Shown: positions 1 to 5,355 of the stretch, piece after piece
How the letters are laid out: every line of letters starts with the position of its first letter
How positions within the stretch are numbered: position 1 is the first letter of the stretch
Assembly (NCBI GenBank): GCA_007118195.1
Contig: SKSA01000330.1
Span: forward strand, 1-6,759
DNA: 6,759 bases
Direction of reading: 5' to 3'
DNA from: Anaerobacillus sp.
GTDB lineage: Bacteria; Bacillota; Bacilli; Bacillales; Anaerobacillaceae
Program-made: the position numbers and the translations under genes
The notes under the pieces: model-generated
Databases searched by the model: none
What the model was told of the DNA's origin: nothing
The model's input: the letters and a program-made list of their open reading frames with translations, nothing else

Positions 1-34
1 TGAGGAATTAAGTGAGCAGTTGAGGTTGTTTTAG
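1..34 (+). CDS. Possible C-terminal tail of a gene cut by the window start
   Basis: Reading from base 2, the frame gives EELSEQLRLF and then TAG at 32-34. Only ten residues are visible, so the product cannot be named. A charged, amphipathic ending of this kind occurs at the C-terminus of some methyl-accepting chemotaxis proteins, but that is a guess from pattern only. Two things give mild support for a real gene end: the other two frames stop early, and a hairpin with a T-run lies shortly downstream. It could equally be a chance open stretch. Confidence 0.3.
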   Translation, partial: EELSEQLRLF

Positions 35-55
35 CGTACTGATTATTTCGTTTAT

Positions 56-85
56 AAGCACTCCTCGAAAACTCTTGTGCTTTTT
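56..85 (+). terminator. Weak rho-independent terminator candidate
   Basis: AAGCAC at 56-61 pairs with GTGCTT at 77-82 around a 15-base loop, and the right arm runs into a T-run at 81-85. A six-base-pair stem with a long loop is weak. The position, about 20 bases after a possible stop codon at 32-34, is right for the end of an upstream transcription unit. Confidence 0.35.
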
Positions 86-161
86 GTAATAATTAGCTTC
101 GGCATAAATTTCCGTCGAAATGAAAGAACCGTTCCAAAACCGAGTTTGAAGATCGTCGTTG

Positions 162-227
162 GACCAATCAACTTAATCCGTGAAACATCATTGTGAAACA
201 AGATTATTCGGGGAGTGACACAGGCAC
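162..227 (+). repeat. Dispersed intergenic repeat, copy A
   Basis: This segment matches 6692-6755 in the same orientation. By hand alignment 50 of 59 positions are identical without gaps over 162-220, after which this copy carries two extra bases. Each copy contains GTGAAACA twice with a 13-base period (180-187 and 193-200 here), then TTCGGGGAGTGACA and GGCAC. The 3' end (213-229) can form GAGTG/CACTC arms. No open reading frame crosses it. It looks like a non-coding dispersed element of the kind scattered through Bacillus-type genomes; how it moves is unknown. Confidence 0.7.
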
Positions 228-281
228 TCGAAATAAAAGGAGGCAGTGGTACCGTCCCGATACTTTGGAGGAAAGTTTTAA

Positions 282-310
282 TTGCATTGAGCGCTATTTA
301 ATTCTATAAT
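282..310 (+). promoter_or_regulatory. Sigma-A-type promoter for the PAS-GGDEF-EAL gene
   Basis: TTGCAT at 282-287 and TATAAT at 305-310 are separated by exactly 17 bases. This is a near-consensus vegetative promoter. Transcription would start near 317 and give a leader of about 95 bases before the ATG at 413. The promoter lies about 55 bases downstream of repeat copy A. Confidence 0.7.
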
Positions 311-412
311 GGTGATAAGAACAATATACCTATTGGGGTATAAAATTACAAAAGATTTCTTTTGATTTAGGAAGGATGTATTTTCTGACTATGCTTTAAA
401 GGGGAAATTAAT

Positions 413-2098
413 ATGAGTGAACCTTTTATTTCGAAAAAGGATGAAATGAAGAATACTAAAGAGGAACGCTATTTTGAAAAAGTAATTAAGCATCTTTACA
501 ATACGGTATTTAAATTTTCAAAAGACGCGTCGGGCGAGTGTATTTTTACACTTTCTGAGGGCAGAATCGCGGAAAAAATGGGGATGACGACAACAGCGTT
601 ACACGATAAAAGCGTGAAAGAAGTTTTTCCTGAAGATGTTGCTACATTAATTCATAAAACGTGTGAAGAAGCATTTAAAGGATCTAATCATTCTTTTGAA
701 ATTAAGCTCGATGAATACTATTTCCTCGTATATTTATCGCCGATTATTGAGAATAATCAAATCATAGAGGTCGTTGGAACGGCAATTGATATTACTGATC
801 GAAAACTCGCCGAAGAAAAGATAAAAAATTTGGCATTTCACGATTCATTAACTGAACTACCAAATCGGCGGTTATTAGAACAACATGTCAATGAATTAAT
901 TAAAGAAAGTAATTCAAGTTCATTTGGAATTTTGTTTTTAGATATCAATCGCTTTAAGTATATTAACGATACGTTCGGTCACTCATTTGGAGATAAGTTA
1001 CTAATTACGATTTCTAATCGTATCAAAAATATGTTTAAAAAAGACGTTATTTACCGTCAAGGCGGAGATGAGTTTATTATTTTATTACCGAAAATGAACA
1101 GGCGAGAGATTAAAGAAACGGCCGAACAGATTATCGCTGTAATGCAAAATTCTCTTTCAATTGATAATGAAGAAATAATTACAACCGTAAGTATTGGAGG
1201 AGCATTGTATCCGGATGATGGAGATAGTGTCGAGATTCTATTAAAACATGCTGATGCAGCAATGTATTATGCAAAACGCAGGGGAGATAATAAGTTTCAA
1301 TTTTTCAGTAAAAACCTTAATATAAATTCTAGAAATAAATTTAAAATGGAGAAGGATCTTCGAAAAGCCATTAAATATAATCAATTTGAGTTATTTTATC
1401 AACCACAAGTGAATATTGATTCTGGAGAAATTGTTGGTGTAGAAGCATTACTCCGCTGGAAACATCCAGATTTAGGTTATATAAGTCCCAATAAATTTAT
1501 TCCAGTTGCTGAAGAGACGGAATTAATTGTCCCAATAGGTCATTGGGTGTTAGAAACCGCTTGTCAACAACACATGAATTGGCTCGACAAAGGTTTTTCA
1601 GTAGATCGAATGAGTGTAAATGTTTCACAACTTCAGTTCAACCAACCCGACTTCGTGAAATCTGTACAAGAAATTCTTTTTAGGTGTAATTTGTCAGGTG
1701 GCAGTCTTGAATTTGAAATTACTGAATCTGTGATGGCTGACTTTCCACAAGCTGAGAGAGTTATTCATCAATTAAATGAATTAGGAATCAAAATTAGTAT
1801 AGATGATTTTGGAACGGGGTATAGCTCCTTAAGTTATTTAAGTCGCCTACCAATTCATAAGCTAAAAATTGACCAATCTTTTTTAAGCCCTTTAAATAAA
1901 AGTAATAAAGCAATCATTAAATCGATTATCGGATTAGCGGATAATTTACAATTAGAAATAGTCGCCGAAGGAGTTGAAACTAAGGAGCATGTTGCATTTT
2001 TAAGTGAACAAAACTGTAAACTTGTTCAAGGTTATTACTTTAGCAAACCGCTACCGGTAGAAAAGGAAGAGGAATTATTTATGAAACAAAAAAGTTAA
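413..2098 (+). CDS. PAS-GGDEF-EAL cyclic-di-GMP turnover protein
   Basis: This 561-residue protein should control the second messenger cyclic-di-GMP in the cytoplasm; there is no signal peptide or membrane segment. The order is a PAS sensor domain (about 22-130), a GGDEF domain (about 138-297) and an EAL domain (about 312-555). The diguanylate cyclase site looks complete: GGDEF at 217-221, D177 for metal, N185 and D194 for substrate. The RxxD product-inhibition site is missing, with F208 in the arginine position and D211 kept. The phosphodiesterase site also looks complete: EAL 344-346, N403, E435, the DDFGTGYSS loop from 464, K485, E519 and Q539. Both activities are therefore possible, and the net direction cannot be read from sequence. 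The layout resembles B. subtilis YkoW without its membrane MHYT domain. AAAGGGG at 398-404 is a good ribosome binding site for this ATG. The gene appears to be transcribed alone. Confidence 0.93.
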   Translation: MSEPFISKKDEMKNTKEERYFEKVIKHLYNTVFKFSKDASGECIFTLSEGRIAEKMGMTTTALHDKSVKEVFPEDVATLIHKTCEEAFKGSNHSFEIKLDEYYFLVYLSPIIENNQIIEVVGTAIDITDRKLAEEKIKNLAFHDSLTELPNRRLLEQHVNELIKESNSSSFGILFLDINRFKYINDTFGHSFGDKLLITISNRIKNMFKKDVIYRQGGDEFIILLPKMNRREIKETAEQIIAVMQNSLSIDNEEIITTVSIGGALYPDDGDSVEILLKHADAAMYYAKRRGDNKFQFFSKNLNINSRNKFKMEKDLRKAIKYNQFELFYQPQVNIDSGEIVGVEALLRWKHPDLGYISPNKFIPVAEETELIVPIGHWVLETACQQHMNWLDKGFSVDRMSVNVSQLQFNQPDFVKSVQEILFRCNLSGGSLEFEITESVMADFPQAERVIHQLNELGIKISIDDFGTGYSSLSYLSRLPIHKLKIDQSFLSPLNKSNKAIIKSIIGLADNLQLEIVAEGVETKEHVAFLSEQNCKLVQGYYFSKPLPVEKEEELFMKQKS

Positions 2099-2119
2099 GT
2101 GCCTGGCACTTAACTTTTT
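2089..2119. terminator. Bidirectional terminator between convergent genes
   Basis: A near-perfect palindrome centred on T2104 has 15-base arms (2089-2103 and 2105-2119), rich in A on the left and T on the right, so it yields a hairpin followed by a U-run on either strand. It contains the TAA stop of the c-di-GMP gene (2096-2098) and the TAA stop of the convergent permease gene (2110-2112 on the minus strand). The core AGTGCCTGGCACT resembles the end of the dispersed repeats in this window. Confidence 0.88.
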
Positions 2120-2832
2120 ACTTTCGTTAAAAATATTTTGTAAACGATGATATTGAGTACAATAATATAAGCTAAGCCGATAAAAAAGTAGTGGTGATAT
2201 GTCAACAGTAAAATATCGTCGCCGCGAATTAAACTACTAATGGCTTTTGCTGGCCAAAAACCAGGTGCAAACGAAAAGAATAACTCTTTTTTGTCGAAAA
2301 AGAACAAGGAGACGATGGGGAAAATAATAATCATCCCAGAACCTTTCATCACGGCAAAACCTTCAATTTTATTTTTAGCTAAAGCGTTAATAAAAAAACC
2401 AGTCATTGGTGCTGCTAAGGATACAAGAAAAGAAACTGCGAATATATGACTGATACTTAAGTCTCCAATATTGGAAAACCACATAACATATGTTGTCGCA
2501 ATAAAAGAGAGAGTGAATACGACTGAGATTCGAAAAGATAGAAATTGATGTATTCCTAGTGGCGTGACATGAATCGATGTTAATATTTGATCGTCACGAT
2601 CATCTAAAATAGAAAAACCGATTAAAGCCCCATAAACATGTGGAACTAACAAAACTAAAATGACTACAATTAAATCGGCAAAATGGTCAATAGAAAAACC
2701 CGTTTGTTCTGCAATAAGCGGCAAGACATACCGACCGATGACGCCAAAAAGAATCGGGTAGAAAACCATAAATTTTAAAAGCGGATCTCTTAGCCATTTT
2801 TTCCATTCACTAGATAAAAAGCTTTTATACAT
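2110..2832 (-). CDS. ABC-2 type transporter permease (second subunit)
   Basis: This is a membrane subunit of an ABC exporter, about 240 residues with six likely membrane helices (near 21-40, 54-75, 101-120, 127-148, 165-179 and 212-234). A polar segment after helix 2, with DDRDDQIL followed by HVTPLG, matches the coupling region of ABC-2 permeases that contacts the ATPase. I chose the ATG at 2832, one base after the upstream permease's stop. It gives a size equal to its partner (240 against 241 residues) and is preceded by AGAAAGTGGTG, an imperfect but extended ribosome binding site. An ATG at 2865 with AGGA upstream is a possible alternative and would overlap the upstream gene by 32 bases. 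The second-permease position in a TetR-ATPase-permease-permease operon suggests a heterodimeric pore. The substrate is unknown. The gene ends inside the shared terminator. Confidence 0.85.
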   Translation of the reverse strand: MYKSFLSSEWKKWLRDPLLKFMVFYPILFGVIGRYVLPLIAEQTGFSIDHFADLIVVILVLLVPHVYGALIGFSILDDRDDQILTSIHVTPLGIHQFLSFRISVVFTLSFIATTYVMWFSNIGDLSISHIFAVSFLVSLAAPMTGFFINALAKNKIEGFAVMKGSGMIIIFPIVSLFFFDKKELFFSFAPGFWPAKAISSLIRGDDILLLTYHHYFFIGLAYIIVLNIIVYKIFLTKVKS

Positions 2833-2833
2833 A

Positions 2834-3559
2834 TTACACACCACTTTCTTTAAGAGCAAATTCATCGTATTTCCTAACAACGATGACAAATACTCCAATC
2901 GAAATTATTAATAAATATAAAAGTGAAAGTATAATCTCCCAAGTTTCAACAGTTCCAACTGAGGCATTCAGTAAAGTCATCGAAGCCTTTGTAGGAATTG
3001 CATACAATAGTTTCGTCATCCAATCACTTGTGATTAATCCTATTTGTTCTAGTAAAACAGGGATGATAAACACAAATGTATATTTCATCATCGCCATTAA
3101 TAGTTGGGTAAAGTCTTTTGAATAGTAGGTCAGTACAAAACCTAATAATGAATGAAAGAAAGAAATTAAGATCACCGCTAAAATGAGCCAAAGCAAATGT
3201 ATGTCGATCGCTTTAAACATTTTTGCATAAGAAAATAAAAGGAGTAAGGTGATGAGGTTAGAAACAATGTTTGCCCCTGTTTTAGCAAGTATATATTCAA
3301 TTTTACCAATCGGTGAAACTAATAAACTCTTCATGCTTCCTTCTTGTTTTTCAAAAAACATCGTCACTCCAATCATTAAAATCGACATCGACGTTGCATC
3401 CAAAAATAAAAGTAAAGGAAATATATTGCTTACATTTTCAATTTGCGTTAAGTGTAAAACCCCAATCCATAGGAATGCAATGACAAAGCTAGCTCCTAAA
3501 ATATGATACTTTTTCATCCGTTGGAGCTCTCCTGCAAATAAAACAAGGAAGTTACTCAT
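2834..3559 (-). CDS. ABC-2 type transporter permease (first subunit)
   Basis: This 241-residue membrane protein has six likely helices (near 19-38, 46-68, 95-112, 120-144, 158-172 and 206-227). Between helices 2 and 3 lies FFEKQEGSMKSLLVSPIG, typical of ABC-2 permeases and aligned in position with the DDRDD...TPLG segment of the second permease, so the two are probably distant paralogues. The ATG overlaps the last eight bases of the ATPase gene, which suggests coupled translation. GGGGTGG six bases upstream serves as an imperfect ribosome binding site. The size and gene order resemble the fluoroquinolone-export trio of Mycobacterium (Rv2686c-Rv2688c) and the B. subtilis YfiLMN/LnrLMN exporter, but this is resemblance in layout only. 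The real substrate cannot be told. Confidence 0.86.
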   Translation of the reverse strand: MSNFLVLFAGELQRMKKYHILGASFVIAFLWIGVLHLTQIENVSNIFPLLLFLDATSMSILMIGVTMFFEKQEGSMKSLLVSPIGKIEYILAKTGANIVSNLITLLLLFSYAKMFKAIDIHLLWLILAVILISFFHSLLGFVLTYYSKDFTQLLMAMMKYTFVFIIPVLLEQIGLITSDWMTKLLYAIPTKASMTLLNASVGTVETWEIILSLLYLLIISIGVFVIVVRKYDEFALKESGV

Positions 3560-4406
3560 CGCTTTCCACCCCTGTCACTTTGATAAAAATATCATCAAGG
3601 GTTGTTTCTTTACTATGGATGGTCACAATCTCTTTTGTTTTTACAACGCTCGTAAATTCATCATTTTTGCTAAGAGTATCTAAATCAAAAGAAGTTTTCA
3701 GAATCTCCTTTCCTTCCTTATACTCCACTTCAACTTTTCGTTCCCCATGTTTTAATTTTAAATTTTTCGGTGTATCAATTTCAGCAATGTTTCCATCTGC
3801 CATAAAAGCGACTCGATCACAAAGTTCATCGACATCATTCATCAAGTGAGTGGTGAGGAGTACGGTTCCACCTTCACGCTGAAAATTTTTAATCATTTCT
3901 TTAATATTTCGTGCATTTTTCGGGTCAAGCCCATTGGTTGGTTCATCTAAAAATAGAATTTTAGGTTGATTGATTAAAGCTCTAACAAAATTCAATCTTG
4001 CTTTCATTCCTTTAGAAAACTCATTCACGAGTTTATTCCGATCTTCATATAAGCCCACTTGCTGCAATAGTTCGTCTGTATTAGCATTCGACTTATATAG
4101 TTTCTTGAAAAATGATAAATTTTCATTTGCCGTTAATTTTGAAAAATGAACAGGCATTTCAAAGCCAACGCCAATCTCTTGATAAAATTGTTTATTATAA
4201 GATTTCAAATCTTTATTTTTATATAAAACTTCCCCTTGATAATTCGTTAACAGCTTAATTAATATTTTTTGTGTCGTACTTTTACCAACACCACTCGGTC
4301 CTAAAAGGCCAAACACTTCACCTTCCTTGATCTCAAAGCTCACATTTTTGATCGTGTTTTCTTTATTCTTTGGATATTTAAAGCAAAGATTATTCACTTG
4401 AAACAT
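3552..4406 (-). CDS. ABC transporter ATP-binding protein (drug-export type)
   Basis: This cytoplasmic ATPase of about 284 residues would power the two permeases encoded downstream. Visible motifs are Walker A GPSGVGKST (36-44), a Q-loop segment GFEMP with E83 where glutamine is usual, a degenerate signature FSKGM (130-134), Walker B ILFLDEPT with D154 and E155, the D-loop GLDP (159-162) and the H-loop H187. The FSKGM signature is common in ATPases that serve ABC-2 permeases. Residues from about 220 onward form a C-terminal accessory region ending in TLDDIFIKVTG, also usual in this class. A longer frame opens with GTG at 4424, but GGAGGG (4413-4418) lies six bases before the ATG at 4406, so 4406 is the start. 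That leaves 14 bases between the repressor's stop and this gene. All residues needed for ATP hydrolysis appear present. Confidence 0.92.
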   Translation of the reverse strand: MFQVNNLCFKYPKNKENTIKNVSFEIKEGEVFGLLGPSGVGKSTTQKILIKLLTNYQGEVLYKNKDLKSYNKQFYQEIGVGFEMPVHFSKLTANENLSFFKKLYKSNANTDELLQQVGLYEDRNKLVNEFSKGMKARLNFVRALINQPKILFLDEPTNGLDPKNARNIKEMIKNFQREGGTVLLTTHLMNDVDELCDRVAFMADGNIAEIDTPKNLKLKHGERKVEVEYKEGKEILKTSFDLDTLSKNDEFTSVVKTKEIVTIHSKETTLDDIFIKVTGVESDE

Positions 4407-4412
4407 GATGAT

Positions 4413-4418
4413 CCCTCC
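4413..4418 (-). promoter_or_regulatory. Ribosome binding site fixing the ATPase start
   Basis: GGAGGG on the minus strand is followed by six bases and then the ATG at 4406. It lies inside the longer frame that opens with GTG at 4424, so that frame's first six codons are leader, not protein. Confidence 0.8.
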
Positions 4419-4420
4419 GC

Positions 4421-5059
4421 TCACTCGTAATCTTTCTTTTTGAGTCCATGTTCTAAAATGTAAAGCATTTTGTCGACTTCTTGTAAGTACCCTTCGATAT
4501 CATCTAAAAAATGGTCATGTTTTGAATTCGTTAGAAAGTTCTCTACCACTGCTAAGTTCATCGTTAAAAATAACCTAGAAGCAATGGTGATATCAACGCC
4601 TGGATCCACATCTCCTTTCTCGATTCCTTTTTGTAATAAATCTTCGTAAAACTGATAAGACTTTTCCTCTAAACCTGCCATCACTTCGTTTCTAACAGAA
4701 ATGTCTTCCTTATAAAGTTTGTTTCCCAATAGTGCTAATTTCGGATGGTCATTAGCAAAACGTATTCCTGCTTTATAAAGCTCTTTCATAATGACAAACG
4801 TATTAAGTTCATTCATTTTCGAAACAACATCATAGATATAAACCATTTTTTCTTGGCCTGATTTTTCAAAAATGAATTTATACAAATCTTTAATATCTGA
4901 AAAATATTGATAAAAGCTTCCTCTTGATATACCAGCCTGTTCAATAATCTTGGCAATACTTGCTTGATGGAACGAATTGTCCGCAAATTCGTCAATGGCA
5001 GCACGAATAATTCGCTCTCGTTTTTCCTCTGGTAAATTAAAAAATGTTTGTGTAGGCAC
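4421..5059 (-). CDS. TetR-family repressor of the ABC exporter operon
   Basis: This is a 212-residue DNA-binding regulator, first gene of the exporter operon. The N-terminus (TQTFFNLPEEKRERI) and the helix-turn-helix at about 32-53, with ISRGSFYQYF as recognition helix, are typical of TetR proteins. The rest is a variable helical ligand-binding and dimer domain. The frame stays open to 5236, but that extension crosses the operators and promoter and cannot be coding. I chose the GTG at 5059 because AGAAAGGA (5075-5068) lies eight bases upstream and the resulting protein starts MPTQTFF, as TetR relatives often do. The ATG at 5068 overlaps that ribosome binding site and is unlikely. Three palindromes upstream suggest that the protein represses its own operon and releases when an exporter substrate binds. 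The ligand is unknown. Confidence 0.88.
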   Translation of the reverse strand: MPTQTFFNLPEEKRERIIRAAIDEFADNSFHQASIAKIIEQAGISRGSFYQYFSDIKDLYKFIFEKSGQEKMVYIYDVVSKMNELNTFVIMKELYKAGIRFANDHPKLALLGNKLYKEDISVRNEVMAGLEEKSYQFYEDLLQKGIEKGDVDPGVDITIASRLFLTMNLAVVENFLTNSKHDHFLDDIEGYLQEVDKMLYILEHGLKKKDYE

Positions 5060-5067
5060 TTTTTCCA

Positions 5068-5075
5068 TCCTTTCT
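5068..5075 (-). promoter_or_regulatory. Ribosome binding site fixing the TetR GTG start
   Basis: AGAAAGGA on the minus strand matches eight consecutive bases complementary to the 3' end of Bacillus 16S rRNA. It sits eight bases before GTG at 5059. The upstream ATG at 5068-5066 falls inside or next to it and would have no spacing. Confidence 0.7.
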
Positions 5076-5083
5076 CGGGAGTG

Positions 5084-5097
5084 TGACAGGCGTGTCA
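5084..5097. promoter_or_regulatory. Operator O1 (TetR-type palindrome)
   Basis: TGACA-GGCG-TGTCA is an inverted repeat with perfect five-base arms around four bases. It lies in the predicted leader of the exporter operon, 24 bases before the repressor's GTG start. It shares arms and spacing with O2 and O3. Confidence 0.75.
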
Positions 5098-5116
5098 TAT
5101 CAATCCCTAAAAAATA

Positions 5117-5130
5117 TGACAGGTGTGTCA
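5117..5130. promoter_or_regulatory. Operator O2 (TetR-type palindrome)
   Basis: TGACA-GGTG-TGTCA has perfect five-base arms, and A5116/T5131 extends them by one pair. It covers roughly +2 to +15 relative to the predicted start of the minus-strand transcript. Its centre is 33 bases from O1 and 27 bases from O3. Confidence 0.8.
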
Positions 5131-5137
5131 TGTTTTT

Positions 5138-5166
5138 ATTATATGACAGCTCCGTCATATTATCCA
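5138..5166 (-). promoter_or_regulatory. Promoter of the TetR-ABC exporter operon
   Basis: On the minus strand TGGATA (5166-5161, four of six matching TTGACA) is followed by exactly 17 bases and TATAAT (5143-5138). Transcription should start near 5131, leaving a leader of about 70 bases. The spacer is filled by operator O3, the classic arrangement for blocking RNA polymerase with a TetR-family dimer. Confidence 0.72.
5141..5160. promoter_or_regulatory. Operator O3, filling the -35/-10 spacer
   Basis: ATATGACAGCTCCGTCATAT has seven-base perfect outer arms (5141-5147 and 5154-5160) with one mismatched inner pair (A5148/C5153). It follows the TGACA-N4-TGTCA pattern with one change. It covers the whole 17-base spacer and overlaps the upstream edge of the -10 element, so a bound repressor would exclude RNA polymerase directly. 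Confidence 0.8.
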
Positions 5167-5293
5167 CTATTTTTTTGAAGAACGAGGGGGGAAAGTACGT
5201 CGCAACTTGAACTTTTATATATTTTTTAAACCGCAATAAGAAAATAATGGTAATATTAAGATAGTCTAGCCAAAGTAATTAAACAGATTAAAG

Positions 5294-5328
5294 AAAGTAA
5301 AAAAAAGAGCCTTACTTTGAATTATAAT
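5294..5328 (+). promoter_or_regulatory. Candidate promoter and inverted repeat before the SDR gene
   Basis: TATAAT at 5323-5328 is a good -10 element, but the place where a -35 element should be (about 5299-5306) is a run of A. Over the same place lies an inverted repeat, AAAGTAA (5294-5300) and TTACTTT (5312-5318) around 11 bases. A weak -35 combined with a palindrome may mean a promoter that needs an activator, or an operator. If transcription starts near 5335 the leader is only about 20 bases. This is tentative. Confidence 0.35.
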
Positions 5329-5339
5329 CAATGGATTTA

Positions 5340-5346
5340 GGGGAGG
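5340..5346 (+). promoter_or_regulatory. Ribosome binding site fixing the SDR start
   Basis: GGGGAGG lies nine bases before ATG at 5356. The in-frame GTG at 5350 is only three bases away and is too close to be the start. Confidence 0.75.
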
Positions 5347-5355
5347 TGTGTGGTA

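Larger units (their letters stand above)
1..412. other. Intergenic leader region upstream of the c-di-GMP gene
   Basis: This stretch of about 400 bases has no complete gene. It holds, in order, the possible last codons of an upstream gene, a weak hairpin followed by T residues, one copy of a dispersed repeat, and a promoter for the gene at 413. I looked for a cyclic-di-GMP riboswitch because the downstream gene makes or degrades that molecule, and did not find the conserved GEMM-I core. Bases 86-161 and 228-281 show nothing I can assign. Confidence 0.6.

Noticed and set aside
180..200. GTGAAACA doublet as a CRISPR repeat
   Set aside because: Only two eight-base units five bases apart occur per copy; there are no spacers, no longer array and no cas genes.
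317..412. Cyclic-di-GMP riboswitch in the leader of the GGDEF-EAL gene
   Set aside because: The leader of about 95 bases has neither the conserved GEMM-I core nor a convincing paired structure.
2240..2449. Plus-strand open frames within the minus-strand operon (also at 2883-3125, 3249-3506, 3580-3849 and 4977-5210)
   Set aside because: They lie opposite clear coding sequence, have no recognisable domains or convincing ribosome binding sites, and read as mirror translations of the real genes.
2832..2898. Upstream extension of the second permease frame to 2898
   Set aside because: It overlaps the end of the first permease by 65 bases, adds residues unlike a permease N-terminus, and has better starts at 2832 (preferred) or 2865.
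5068..5068. ATG at 5068 as the TetR start (MEKVPTQ...)
   Set aside because: It overlaps the AGAAAGGA ribosome binding site, leaving no spacing; GTG at 5059 has correct spacing and gives a family-like N-terminus.
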